Below are positions 1 through 10,295 of a DNA stretch of 64,000 bases, one piece after another. How positions within the stretch are numbered: the first letter of the stretch is position 1; every line of letters starts with the position of its first letter. The notes under the pieces were generated by a model. The model did not search any database and was not told where the DNA came from. It was given only the letters and a program-made list of their open reading frames with translations. The translations under genes were made by a program, and so were the position numbers. Source of the stretch: Hyaloraphidium curvatum (Eukaryota > Monoblepharomycota > Hyaloraphidiomycetes > Hyaloraphidiales > Hyaloraphidiaceae); contig JAIVFI010000001.1 of assembly GCA_025558095.1 (NCBI GenBank), forward strand, positions 820,501-884,500, written 5' to 3'.

Positions 1-1
1 G

Positions 2-139
2 CCCGTCGTGGTGCCGCCGTACGTCGTGGGGCCGCACTTCAGGCCCATGACGCTCGCTCCCGCCCCCATGGGCTACGTGGCGCCGATGCCGGCGGTGCCG
101 TACCCAAGGGACGTGCGGGGCGTGGACGGGAGGCGGTGA
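2..139 (+). CDS. C-terminal fragment of an unidentified proline-rich protein (partial)
   Basis: An open frame enters the window at base 2 and ends at a TGA at 137-139. It reads as a Pro/Val/Met-rich low-complexity tail (about 45 residues, with PVVVPPYVVGP near the start and ending RDVRGVDGRR). Its strong third-position GC agrees with coding sequence in this genome. The start lies outside the window and no domain is visible, so no function can be given. It could instead be one of several open frames that arise by chance in GC-rich DNA. Confidence 0.4.
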   Translation, partial: PVVVPPYVVGPHFRPMTLAPAPMGYVAPMPAVPYPRDVRGVDGRR

Positions 140-422
140 ACGCGTTGTGGGGCGGTGGAAAGCACGCTCGATCGGAACGGAACCAGTTTTGGACCTTGGA
201 CAGCGTTGGAACCGGACGGGATGGGACTGCACCCGGCGCCCCGGATCGCCGATCGCCCTCTCTGGGCGTGCCGGCGGCCGGGTGCGCCGCTGTACATAGC
301 ACGACACCGCTTGCCGACGCCACGCCGGCAGCATCTTTAGAACTCAGGCGGGGCCCGCAGAGCCCCGCGCTGGTCGCGGTAAGGGGACTCTGACGTCGAA
401 AAACGAGAGCAGAAACTATAGC
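140..422. other. Intergenic, probable 3' flanks of two convergent genes
   Basis: This stretch lies between the stop of the + fragment at 139 and the end of the minus-strand MYND gene near 423. I see no coding signal, repeat or RNA gene in it. It most likely holds two facing 3' untranslated regions. Confidence 0.4.
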
Positions 423-2223
423 TTAGAAAACAAAAGGAAAGTTGTACATAGCGGTGGAATGGAAGGCCTTGGGCACTTCTTTTTGGCGCGCTGCATCACA
501 GCTCTTCATCTCACGCAGTCCTGGCGCGCATCGTTTCGCGGCCCGATCTAGCGTACCCAGCTCTTCGACCTCTGCGTACGAAGGTTGCAGCCGGCTAAGC
601 CGCCCCCGACTACTGATCGCCCGCGGTCCCCGCCCTTGACCCCTTCGTCGATTCCGCCTTCGCCGCGCTCGGTCCTTGGCCTGGCACTCCTTCGAGCAGT
701 ATCTAACGTTTTTGCACCTCGCGCAGCGCTGATAAAATCTTTGCTCGGGTCCCCAGTGACGATCCTGCATCCCTGGCACACGCTTACCCTCAAAATCACA
801 CCGTCCCCAGAGGCGGCTTGCACGTCGCGCTCCGCGATCTGGCGCGACGCGGCACGGCATTCGGGCTTCGCGTCCGGCTCGCACAGAACGTGGAAGAAGA
901 GAGTAATGCCCTTGCACTCCTTGGACAAGGCGATGTTCTGCACCAGGGGAGCGAACTTGGTGCAGGGAAGGTTGCAGGCGGCGCAGCGGAGGACGCTAGC
1001 CAGAACTTTGAGCGTGCCGGACGAGTGAAGCTGCACGACGTCCCCGAGCGCTTCGTCGAGGGCATCCTGTCCGGCAAGACCGAGAAAGATCTGGCGCACA
1101 AGAAACAGGTCCACGTCGCCCGTCACGTGCTGTTGGAAGCTGTTGTGATCGTCCTTTCCGAGCCGGAAGCTGAGAACAACGTCTGTCTTGACCCTTTTGG
1201 CTTCCGCATCTTCTCGCGCTGCGATCGGGCTCGGAGATCCAGAGCGGCGTCGGGGCGTCCATCGCCTGCACAATCTTTCTCTGCGCCTCAAATTGGCAGC
1301 TCTGCCGACCGCACGCGGGCACCACGGTACAGGCCGACCGCGGAATCGTCAAAGGCAACCCAGTCGTTTCGTCTTTCGTGAACCAAACCCGCTACCGACG
1401 GCTCCCTCCAATTCAGCCTGCTTGCCACAGCGGACGCATTCGCGGCCGCGCGAAGCGAGGAGCGAGTGCAGGTACGAGGCGATGTCCAAAAGCGCGGGAT
1501 CCGTGTAGCCCAGGCCCGCCTTGTTGTCGTGAATAAAAGCTTCCAGCGTCTGCTCGGAAACGAAGAATATGCGGCTGCCGTGTTCGCCAAAAGACTGCAG
1601 CCGCCTGTCGTAAACGCGCAGAGCGACGCAGATGGGAACTAACACCTGCGCCATTTGTGGAGCGCTGTCGCGCGGGGCGGTAGGTCGCGGTCCAAGAGAA
1701 GTGCGAGGTACGGCAGCGAGATGTCCTGCGGCGGCGGCTGCGCTGCGCAGCAAGAGTTGATTGCCAACGGGAGGGGAACTCGGGGCACCGGGTCGCGGCG
1801 CCAAATGGTTCTGTTTGGGTCTGTCGTGTCTGTGCGTGACGCGGGCGGGGGCTGACGATGGGAACCGAAACACTGCAAAGCCGCCAGTGAGCTCCTTAGC
1901 GCGCGGCAGATGTTTGGTCTGAGGTTGTTGTCGTGGCCTGCGCGGTGCAATCGTGTCCTCCTGCTGCCTTAGCAAAGCGGCGTCGATTCTGTCCAAGCTT
2001 ACCCGGATGGCAACCCCGTCCTGCAAGCCGGCCGTGCACCGTCGCGAGGAGGCGTTGGCGGTCCTCGAGCTCGACGAGGCGCCAGTACGACACTGGGTAG
2101 CACAGAGCTGCGAGGAGGGCAGCATCCTCGCCGCAGAGGTGCCGTGGGGCAATGCAGCTGTTCCGGCAGCCGACAGCCCTTCATCGCGTCCAAATGATGA
2201 CGTGCGCTTCCAATAACCACCAA
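423..2223 (-). CDS. MYND-type zinc-finger protein, interrupted frame (possible pseudogene or sequence error)
   Basis: A multi-exon minus-strand gene. Likely exons: about 2160-2000 (contains YWRLVELEDRQRLLATVHG), 1730-1660, 1610-1390 (contains a CVRCGKQ cysteine pair) and about 1300-430. The last exon ends in a MYND-like zinc finger: VCQGC, then RCARCKNVRYCSKECQ. The two halves of the finger are in different frames. One extra T in the TTTT run near 737 would join them, giving a C-x2-C spacing normal for MYND. The usual last His/Cys pair after YCSKECQ is absent; an Arg-rich tail follows. MYND fingers bind proline-rich peptides in chromatin and signalling proteins, but the substrate here is unknown. 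The first exon lies in a duplicated repeat arm, so the start is uncertain. Confidence 0.45.
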
Positions 2224-2890
2224 GAGTCATTAGACCGACGTCCTTCGCGGCACGGAACGTGTTGGTCTCGCATCGGGCGCGAGACTCCGATCGCTGGAGC
2301 GTGCGCGGCGATCCTCGCCTCAAGCACCAGCAGGGTGCCGGGGGCACCTGGTCAGCGGTCAACGTCGCTGCCGAGCGTGTCAGCGTGCCTCTCCTTCGAC
2401 GACAACACGCGAACGTACCTTCCGGACACGGGGTTGACGTTCTCGGGGTGCCGCGGCTTCCGGCTGCGGGCGCCAAACGCCAAACCTCCTTCGTCGGCGG
2501 AGCTGCCGTTCCGCGCGGGCTCGGGCCGGGATCGCGTGCCACTCGGCGGGACTTCGGACGCGTCGCCGATCGCGCAGGGGGCCGAAAGTGTCTTTTCCTC
2601 GTCTCGGGCTGGAAACCCGCTACAGGCTGCCTGGATCCGCATTCCTGCTCCTCTCAAGGCATGGATCGATGCAAGATTCTTCGGGCGCTTTTCAAAGTTT
2701 GCAGCCGCGGTCCCAAACATGCCGAGCCTGGCATCGACCCAAACCTCGCTTGCTCCGGGCGGCTCCGTTTTGAGACTCTAGCGATCTCCGATGCTGGGCG
2801 GCTGTCGTCGAGCGCCCTGGCCGCACCCGTCGCTTTCTCCGGCCCCGGAGCAGCTCCAAGGATTCCCAGTCGGGCCGTTGGCCACGCGGA
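2060..2890 (+). repeat. Left arm of a long diverged inverted repeat
   Basis: This segment matches the reverse complement of about 13880-14660. Identity looks like 80-90% over long stretches, with small indels; for example GGGTTGACGTTCTCGGGGTG occurs here near 2431 and inverted near 14312. It contains the presumed first exon of the MYND gene at its left edge. The other arm ends just upstream of the kinase gene, so each arm sits at the 5' side of an outward-facing gene. Confidence 0.85.
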
Positions 2891-3051
2891 TCCGAACCGT
2901 TAAACTCGAGTGCTGATCTCGGTCTTCAACGACCTTGGAAAATGCCGCTGCTGTTTTTAGTTGAGATACCATTGCTGGAAGTAAGCCAGAACTCCGTGGG
3001 ACGTATTTGCGATCCGGAAGTGACTGGGCAATGGTCACAGCAAGCTCTGGG

Positions 3052-3345
3052 ACAACAAGATGGATTACGGGCGTCTCTGCGCTACAGACGTTGTCGCATA
3101 GTGTGCCTTGTTGTCCTCCGGGACGGTCGGTAGCGTGTCACGAAGCCGTGGCGAGTTGGTGATTCGGGCCGGGTTTTGGCTGGCGGGACGGTGAACTGGA
3201 CCTGGCAGCGCAGCAGAGATTCCGATCCAGCTGTGCTCGCGCACCGTTGCGGAGCCTCACGGGGACGTTCGATAGCGTTGATTACGGAGCTGGATCTCTC
3301 TCCGTCGGCGAGGAGTGCTCGCGGACAGCTTCCTCGAATCCGTCA
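3052..3345 (+). repeat. Inverted copy of the 300-bp tandem unit found at 12523-13115
   Basis: The segment from GGATTACGGGCGTCTCTGCG through the region near 3330 matches the reverse complement of 12510-12800, and again of about 12823-13110, at roughly 85-90% identity. No conserved reading frame is obvious. It is one of three copies in the window. Confidence 0.85.
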
Positions 3346-3349
3346 CCCA

Positions 3350-4390
3350 ATGCTAGGGCCTTTAAGGGGAAAATCTGCGATGTGGAACGAACGGGACGAT
3401 GCCGTGGAGGGTTTTGGATGGCAAGCGGATCGCGGGCTGCTTCTCTTTGTCTCTCGATCGGCGGGGCGGACGTTTGGCGCGGGCGGACTGGGCGGAGTCT
3501 CTTCGAGGCCGGGAAGGAGATTCGAGGTCTCGGCCCTTGCGGTTAGCTTCTTCCGGACCTGCTTCGAATCGGCGAGGCTGCGGTAACCGCGGCTCGTTCG
3601 CTGCCTGCGACGGAGCTCATCGAAGATGGGCCTTCGCCGCGCCTGGCTTTGAACGGCGCACGTTCTTTCGCCTGTCTGTCAGCACGGGCCCGTTTGCGTT
3701 GTTGCGCGATGTTTTGGACACCATCTGCTGGCCTACGTGGCTGCTCCCGATTGATCCGCTACCAGGTACGGCCTCTCCGCGGCGCGCTGGACCTGTGTTT
3801 GACACGCCGCAATTCAGGACCTTCATCCACCATATTCTGCTACTTTGAGCTGCTCTACGACGGCGCCTTTGCTTCTCGAGGCTCCCGCAGGCGTCGTCGT
3901 CCTCGTTGACTTGAGGCTTTGGCACCTCGGATCCGTCCTCCAATGCGTGGGCCTTTAAGGGGAGACCTGCGATGTGGAACCAACTGCACGATGCTTGTGA
4001 GGGGTTTGGGCGGCAAACGGACCGCCGGCTGCTTCTTTTCGTCTCGATCGGCGGGGCGGACGTTTGGCACGGACGGACTGGGCGGAGTCTCTTCGAGGCC
4101 GGGGAGGAGATTCGAGGTCTCGGCCCTTGCAGCCAGCTTTGTCTGGGTCTGTTTCATCTTGGCGAGGAGGCGGATACCACGGCATACTCGCGCCGTGCAG
4201 TTCAGCTCTGCGCAAGACGGGTTGGGACGGCTGCCAACGCTTCAGAAGCTGCTTAGGTTCATTAGCGCGGAATCTGCGATGTGATCCAACCGCACCATGT
4301 TTGTAAGGGCTTTGGGCGGCAACTGGACCGCCGGCTGCTTCCCTCCGTCTCAATAGGCGTGGCGGAAGCCAGGCGCAGACCGACCGGCAG
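3350..4390 (+). repeat. Three dispersed direct copies of a ~200-bp repeat
   Basis: Related segments lie at 3350-3552, 3941-4139 and 4257-4390 (the last truncated and more diverged). They share a leader resembling GGGCCTTTAAGGGGA followed by a CTGCGATGTGG motif, and a core GGCGGGGCGGACGTTTGGC near 3461 and 4051. Between the first two copies (3560-3940) I recognise nothing. The copies look like decayed mid-repetitive DNA and not coding sequence. Confidence 0.75.
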
Positions 4391-4440
4391 AAGTCAGGGC
4401 GGCGCCGACAACATAAGTTTCATCGCGGGGCAGGCGATCC

Positions 4441-4489
4441 CGTTCCGCGCTTGCAGTCTTTTGCCGTTCCGCGCTTGCATCTTTTGCCG
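4441..4489. repeat. 24-bp tandem duplication
   Basis: The 24-base unit beginning CGTTCCGCGCTTGCA occurs twice head to tail, at 4441 and 4465, with one base difference. It lies in the 3' flank of the pyroglutamyl-peptidase gene. Confidence 0.8.
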
Positions 4490-4593
4490 AATGGGCTGGA
4501 CGAAAGGACCTCGATGGTGTGGCTTTTGGCATTTTGTCTCATACACTGGGCAATACAACGTCGCACCGTCCTGAATCGCCCGGCGGATTTCGT

Positions 4594-5470
4594 TCATGAC
4601 AATGACTGCTCCAGGGGCCGAAGACCAACGTTGCCCTCCAGCAGGATAGGCGACGCTTCCAAAGGGCTCGATGGCGCCTCTGCCGCGAGCATTTCGCACA
4701 AAGTAGCCACCAACCACGCAACGGCATCCACAAGCGCGTTCTCTGTGAGCGGCGAGTTTCCGCCGACCGGCGGAACGTGGAGAAACAGCACAGGCACCGG
4801 CGTCGATCCCCGCACAGCAGCGGCGGCCGCAGCCGCTCTCGTGGAGGCGTGCAGAGTAAAGTCGCAGAGGTACCTTCCCGCATCCGAAGAAAGCGAGAGC
4901 TGCCAGGGAACGCCGCGAGGATGCCTCTCCATAACCCGCGCGGGAAGTGAGTTGTTGAGCGGAACAACGTCCACTATGGACAGGGCTTCGCCGCCCGGGC
5001 CCACCAAGTAGCAAGTGCCGTCGAGTGGGGCCTTGCCCTCGTTGTCCGGACGCGTGTATCCCGTACCATGCCCACGCGTTTCAAGACGAAGGAAATGATG
5101 CGGGAGCTGGTTGCTCGCTCCCATGTGGAGGTACAAGAGCGGAGGGAGACCGCCCAACAGGTCATTTTCGTGCATGCGCGGAATCATTTCGGCGATTGAC
5201 GTGTATACGACCGGGAGCAGGCGCGATTCGCAGACGACCGTGCGCTTGCCGCCTGATCGGTCCTCAAAGTTGAAGCAGCGGCCGTCCAAGCTCTTGGCGG
5301 CGACCCTGCAGATATAACCTGCTGTCAGAAAGCTCCCTTTGTGGTTGAACTTCGTGGAAGGCTTACCAGGATGGGTTCGTGGACCGGAAAGCTGTACCGA
5401 AAGGTTCAAAGCCAGACACGACGATTCTGTCCGTAGGCACTCCGGGATCCACGGTGGACAGGCTAGGCAT
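4594..5470 (-). CDS. PGPEP1: Pyroglutamyl-peptidase I (C15 cysteine peptidase)
   Basis: Removes N-terminal pyroglutamate from peptides in the cytosol. Exon 1 is 5470-5367 and starts MPSLSTVDPG, containing the family's VSGFEPFG entry motif. A 61-base GT-AG intron (5366-5306) joins NPSW to VAAKSLDG. Exon 2 holds the catalytic elements: Glu in the LETRGHGTGYTRPDNEG segment, the nucleophile Cys in AGRYLCDFTLH, and the His in VLFLHVPP. These correspond to the Glu-Cys-His triad of family C15. The predicted protein is about 271 residues, longer than the roughly 210 of animal enzymes; the extra length lies in the middle and at the C-terminus. It is divergent from NDUFB10, 153 bases away. Confidence 0.9.
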
Positions 5471-5623
5471 TGATGCGACTGGCGCTAGTGGCACGAGCGG
5501 TTCCGTCGATCCCATTTGGAGGCAAGGGTTGTGAAGCGAGAGCTCTGATCGGCGGACGGAGTAGCGTCCTCCTGCATTCCAAACCAGTCCTCCAGAAACG
5601 TTGCCAGCCGCTGCTACGCCGCG
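5471..5623. promoter_or_regulatory. Shared divergent promoter region, PGPEP1 / NDUFB10
   Basis: The start codons of the two genes are 153 bases apart on opposite strands, so both promoters must lie here unless an upstream exon was missed. No TATA box is evident; a CCATTTGG element near 5513 is the only recognisable box-like feature. Promoter identity is inferred from position only. Confidence 0.4.
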
Positions 5624-6048
5624 ATGCCGGTCGACGACCACCACCACTTCCCCGAGGTGCCGACGGTGGAGGAGGTTAACCCCTACGGTGCGGGATGCCG
5701 GCGCCGCGCGGACCGCAACGCCTGACGGCAGCGCCGCACGACCGCAGACCGCCAATCGGTGCTCGAGGCGCGCGACCAGTACTACCGCGAGACGATGGTG
5801 CGATGGGCCGAGATTGGCATCCTGCGCGACAAGATGAAGTGGTGCTACCGACGGGAAGGCCCCAACGCGCGGGAGAGCTGCAGGGAGCTTGTTCTCCAGT
5901 GGGTCTTCCGCGGACCCGGACCAGGACGGCAGTGTTTCTGACTGTTCTGTGCGTCGCAACGCTGTTCTTCGCGTCCAGGTACATCGAGTTCCTGAAGCAG
6001 GAGGGCGGCTGGGTGACGGCGTTCAAGGTCCCCGCACCAAAGAGTTGA
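5624..6048 (+). CDS. NDUFB10: Mitochondrial complex I subunit NDUFB10 (PDSW type)
   Basis: Accessory subunit of NADH:ubiquinone oxidoreductase on the intermembrane-space side of the membrane arm. Three exons are read: 5624-5687, 5748-5898 and 5979-6048, with GT-AG introns of 60 and 80 bases; phases fit exactly. The 94-residue product reads MPVDDHHHFPEVPTVEEVNPY, then an EARDQYYRETMVRWAEIGIL helix, then KWCYRREGPNARESCREL, whose two cysteines match the conserved pair seen in the plant 12-kDa subunit, then YIEFLKQEGGW. Length is close to the roughly 106 residues of the plant form. It faces the CYB5R gene tail to tail. Confidence 0.85.
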
Positions 6049-6130
6049 GAAGACGTGTACTCTCGCACTCCCGACGGATCTGGGGGCAACACGAGCTCAA
6101 TGGCTTATCTATCGGCCGCCACACGGGCTC

Positions 6131-7304
6131 CTAGTTTGCGCCGAACTTGAAGACCTGGTTCCCGGAGTAGCCCAGGGCACCCAGCGCACCCCCGACGGAT
6201 CCTTGGGAGCCATCGCGAGCTAGAGGACCGGAAATGGCGCTGAGCATGCTGTGAGGCGGTCGTTCGGTGTCAGCGAGAATCGGAGGGGCTCCTGAGGGAA
6301 ACGCACGGTTCCGGGCCGCAGACAAAGACCAGGACGTCTTCTTTCGGTGCAGGAAGCACGCCTTGGAGGATCCTCGCGTCGACGTAGCCTCGTCCGCCGT
6401 TCCACCCCTGTGGCGCTTCGTCCAGCACATAGTGGACCGAAAAGCGATCCCCGTGTCGCTGGGAAAGGGAATCCAGCTCCGAGCGGAGCAAAATGTCCTC
6501 TTCCGTGCGGTTTGCGTAGACCAAGCGGATGGCGGTTCGGTCAAAAGGGTCAGACAGGATCCGGCGGAGAATCTGGAACATGGGTGTGATGCCGGTTCCT
6601 CCAGCAACCTGAGGCGATCTCGGATGAGCAAATACAGTCCCCTTAGCGAAAGCACGGACACCAACCATCCCGATTTCGCGGAAGGAGTTAGGCCGATAGG
6701 GGTAGGTCGTTATGGGTCCGCGCAGCTCCACCTTGTCCCCGACTTTTCGCGAGCAGAGCCACGGAGTCATGAACCCGCCGTCGTACCGCTTCACCAGCAG
6801 CTCAATGTAGTCCGACGTGACCTCCGTCGGCGTGTAGGGCCGCTGAATCTGCATCTCCGGGTTCTTCGCCGAGAGGTGGAAGCAGGGTGGAATGTCGAGG
6901 ACCACCGCCCCGGTCTGGCCCTTCTGCGCCGTCAAGTCCTGGCGCGGGATATGGGCAAACCGCAGCCGCCACGTGTCCCGGCTGACGCGGTCCTTCGCCA
7001 CGATCTGGAATGGCACGTAGCGGTCAGGGTCGAGGATCGGTGGTGGCTCGTGGAGGTACAGGTAGTGGTACGCGTCGAATGCGACGAGCGCGGCCCCAGA
7101 GGCGACGATCACCGCCATCGCACGCGACGAGAGCGGCGGGATAGGCCGCTTGCGGGCAGGAGGCGTGAAGGACGCGGACCGCGTCCTGGGCGCCCGAAAG
7201 GGCGGGATCCCCGCTGCCGGCCCGAAAGGCAATGCAGTTTTGCCAGAAAATGTCCTCGCATAGAGCGGCAGAGCCAAACGACTTCGGACCGCTGCCGTCG
7301 CCAT
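6131..7304 (-). CDS. CYB5R: NADH-cytochrome b5 reductase, membrane-anchored
   Basis: FAD flavoprotein passing electrons from NADH to cytochrome b5. The N-terminus (about 60 residues) is rich in Arg, Ser and Ala and resembles a mitochondrial targeting sequence. It is followed by one hydrophobic segment (AMAVIVASGAALVAFDAY), the arrangement of fungal Mcr1. The FAD motif QRPYTPTEV, the GGFMTPWL loop, the NADH-binding GGTGITPM and the C-terminal CGPEPM are all present. Two short introns are inferred: one in frame at about 6603-6657 before GGTGITPM, and one at 6249-6306 that restores CGPEPM and leads to the final FKF-type end. The product is about 353 residues. It shares a 77-base divergent promoter with the coiled-coil gene. 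Confidence 0.88.
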
Positions 7305-7381
7305 GTGGTTGGTTGTTGATCTTGCGAACTGTTGCTGACCCGACCTCTGGTGCCGAATCTCTGCTCACGCAGACAGCCAAC
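7305..7381. promoter_or_regulatory. Shared divergent promoter region, CYB5R / coiled-coil gene
   Basis: Only 77 bases separate the two start codons. The segment is less GC-rich than the genes and contains TTGGTTGTTGATC. A bidirectional promoter is inferred from position. Confidence 0.4.
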
Positions 7382-9167
7382 ATGCTCGCGTCCGACCCGC
7401 CGGCGGCTCCCGCCTCTCCCGGCGCCTTGGACGGCGCGCGCCCGCCGACGCCCGCCGCGGAGATCGAGGAACTGCGCAGGTGCCCGGCTTGCTTGCTACC
7501 CCCGTCCCCTTCCGACGCCCGGCCCGCAGCATGCTCGAGCAGTTCCGCAACGCGCCGTTCTTTTTCGAGGCAATGAAGCAGGACTATCTGGAGAAGTTCG
7601 CGCCGGACGACGGGTTGCCGGAGGAGGAGCGGGCGGTGCGGGAGATGCTGCTTGAAGAACCGCGGAACGTCGCCGTGCAGCTCGGTTACCAGAAGGTCCG
7701 GCCTTCCGCTCGCCCTCGGACCTTCGAAAGTGTCTTTGCGTGACACGTCGGTTTCCGTAGGAGCTCTTCAGCAAGCTCAAGGGCTCGTGGCTCCACCACG
7801 AGACGCTCGAGAAGTTCCTGCGCCGGATCCTGGATCTGAATCCCCAGTTTTCCACCTCTGCCGAGGTTGCGGAGCTTGAGGCCCGGGTCGAAGGGCACAA
7901 GAAGCAGCTCCGATCAAAGAAACGTGCGGCCGACGGTCTCAAGGCCGAGGTCGCAGACCTTGCGGACCGCGTCGTTGAAGGCCACGGACGGCTCGCTGCG
8001 GAGCTGGAGGCTGTGGAGGAAACGCTCGCCAAGATTGACAACGCCGAGCAAGCGCTCGTGGACCACGAGAAGGTCATGGAGGACGAGAGGGCGACAAATG
8101 TGGGTCGAACATTGTGCGCAGTCGTGGGAATCGCTTATTTGTGGGGCACCAGGATGCAACCATAGCCGATGCTCGTGCCCTACTGGCTGAGTTGACGTCG
8201 GTGTCGGACGCCATCAAGTCCGAGGCGGACGAATGGCGGGCAAAGATAGCGGCCATCGAAGCGGACAACGACCGGCTGAACGGGGAGATCGCGGACCTGA
8301 AAGGGGCGCGGGACCGTGCCTTTGCCGAAGTGGACGAAGCGGAGCGTATCGCAATGAGGAAGGACCTGCGGCTGGAGGAATATGGCGAATGGTGGGTCTC
8401 GCACTGCGCACCGCTCGCCCACTTCTCCTAATTCCATGTCGCCGAAAGGCTCAAGGCCCAGCAACCCCTGCTCAACAACCTTCTCGGCGTGGAATCCACG
8501 ACCGTGCTCCCGCCGTCCGACCTCGAAATCCGCTTCCGGCCCCTGCCGCCGAACGACGACGGGACGATCTTCACCCTCCGCGTGCTTGTAAACGAGCACT
8601 CGGCCGATCGGGTGGTGGACGTCGAGGTTGCGGGATGCCCGGAGGGATACGACGACATCTTGGACCGTGCCAACGAGCATGTGTGTGCCGCTTCGACGGT
8701 CGTGCGCGGACGAAGGCTGGAGGAGAGGCTGCCACTCTGCGTCCGTGACGTCATTCGAAGGACGCGGGGCTGGCATGCCAAGGGAAAAGAACTCGCGTCG
8801 CTGCGGGCTTCGGGGCGGTGGGTGCCTGCCAAAGCGTCGTCTTATGTCAGCGCCCTGATCCACCAGCTCCTTAGCTACGATATTGCCGAGCTTGATCTTC
8901 GTCGGGTCGCCGTCACCTTCCGCAACGGGAGCCAATTCCTCCTGTCGACGGATGCCGATTATCCTCGCGGTCCGGGGATGATCGACCTCGTCGAAGTCCG
9001 GAAAGCGGACGGCAAGATGGACCTTCCGATGCTCAAGGAGCTGAAGGTTCGCATTCACGGCTGCCGACGTCGGTTGCCGCTCTGACGATTCTTTCCAGGG
9101 GAAAATGGCGGAGCTGAAGATCGAGACAATCACGCAGGCGCTGGCTGAGCTCGGTTTGAGCCGGTGA
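7382..9167 (+). CDS. Coiled-coil protein with C-terminal globular domain, candidate kinetochore protein (Spc7/KNL1-like)
   Basis: Exons are joined at about 7476/7531, 7696/7760, 8101/8166, 8392/8451 and 9048/9103, giving a continuous protein of roughly 490 residues. It starts MLASDPPAAPASPG, then an acidic region with MLEQFRNAPFFFEAMKQDY. Two long heptad coiled coils follow (AEVAELEARVEGHKK..., and DEWRAKIAAIEADNDRL...). Next comes WLKAQQPLLNNLLGVES, which resembles the LKarvxxLexltGW junction of Spc7/KNL1 C-termini, and then a beta-rich region ending in ELKIETITQALAELGLSR. MELT-type repeats are absent and the protein is shorter than known KNL1. A different coiled-coil RWD-domain protein (such as Spc24/25) is possible. 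The family assignment is a weak inference. Confidence 0.5.
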
Positions 9168-9317
9168 CTGTTGCCTTCCTGTACCTAACGTGCTATTTCG
9201 CTTCCATGAATGCGTACGAACCGTGGAGTCAGTAGAGTCGAACCAGTCGTTATGAAAATAGCAACTCTATAGGCACAGGCCACCCGACCAAGAGGGCACT
9301 ACCAAACAGCCATCGCC
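9168..9317. other. Short intergenic region between convergent genes
   Basis: About 150 bases of lower-GC sequence separate the + coiled-coil gene from the minus-strand V-ATPase G gene. It probably holds both 3' ends. No motif is recognised. Confidence 0.4.
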
Positions 9318-9982
9318 CTACAGCTCCCCATTCGCCTCAGTACGCCGAGTGCGGCGCAAAAGCGTTGATGTGGATCTGGCAAAGTCGTCAGCGTGGGCTG
9401 CCGAGCAGTTAAACTCATTTCCCACCTCCGGGTTGACCTTGATGATCTGCGCCATGATCTTGTCCAGCACCATGCCCTTGTTCTTGGCGAACGTCTCCTC
9501 GATGGTCTTCAGCTGCACGTCCGTTTCCGCCGTCACTTTCGACACGCCCTCGTCCGACGACCCGGCATACTTGGGCAGGGCGGTGAGTCGCTTGGCGGAA
9601 TCTGCCAGCCTTGGGAAAGCTCACCTGCTTCTCAAACTCGGCAAACTCCGACTGCTTCTGGGCCTTCAGCGCCTCGATGTCCTTGGCCGCCTCCGTTCGG
9701 GCGTCCTTTAGCCTCTGCACGCGGTCTGCGATCAGGGACGTCCGTCAAGCCTCGTCCTGCGGTCCACCGCGCGCGATTGCGCTACGTACACTGCCGGGCC
9801 TTCTGCACGATCTTGGCGGCCTCTTTCTCCGCCTCGAGGAGGGTCTGGATCCCGGCGGCGGATTGGGCGGCCTGTGGCGCCCGCGGATTCCGGCGAAGTG
9901 CGGTGAGAACAATAGCGGGGCGGAGAGAGGGAAAGCGAAGGGCGGGGTAAGCTCCAGAGTCATCTCGCACGTTCCCGGCCAT
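9318..9982 (-). CDS. VMA10: V-type proton ATPase subunit G
   Basis: Peripheral-stalk subunit of the vacuolar H+-ATPase. Exon 1 encodes only MAGN (9982-9971). Exon 2 starts AAQSAAGIQTLLEAEKEAAKIV, the family signature. A GTACGT donor then joins RQY to RVQRLKDARTEAAKDIEALK. The downstream helix VTAETDVQLKTIEETF and a VNPEV-type end also fit. Between EFEKQ (about 9630) and DSAKRLTALPKYAGSS (about 9600) the frame shifts; the only candidate intron there is about 23 bases and does not restore phase. This may be a one-base error or a real lesion. After VNPEV the frame runs 33 unrelated codons to a stop at 9318, so a 3' intron may place the true end elsewhere. Confidence 0.75.
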
Positions 9983-10295
9983 CGCGTCCGTGCTAGCCCG
10001 CCCTGGGAAGCGATGCGCCGCGCGTGGCGCGGGTCCGCTTATCGCGAGCCTGGGGACCAGCATCGCGGCGACCGGGCTTGCGGGGGCGCTCCATGGCCTT
10101 CGAGCGAAGGTTCCAAAGCACAAAGAACACGAACCATCGGTGAGGAGCGGGTGGAAGGGGGGTTGAGGTGGTCAGGCGCCGCTGGGGGGTGAGGGGTTTC
10201 AAGAGCCCGAGAGGGACCGGCTTAGGGTAGGTTAGAAAAACACGCGCCGCCCGAGGCAAACTCGGACTCGGCTCTCGAGGCATCCGCGGAGGACC
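9983..10295. promoter_or_regulatory. Divergent promoter region VMA10 / RPL3 with a TTAGGG element
   Basis: This 313-base spacer separates two outward genes. TTAGGG occurs at 10222-10227, within CTTAGGGTAGGTTAG, 69 bases upstream of the RPL3 ATG. TTAGGG-type boxes (Tbf1 sites in many fungi, telo-boxes in plants) are known in ribosomal-protein promoters. The match is seen; the role is inferred. Confidence 0.45.

Noticed and set aside
736-768. A 32-base intron joining the two halves of the MYND finger
   Set aside because: It is phase-correct but would leave only three residues between the cysteine pairs, too few for MYND. A single-base change in the T run explains the data better.
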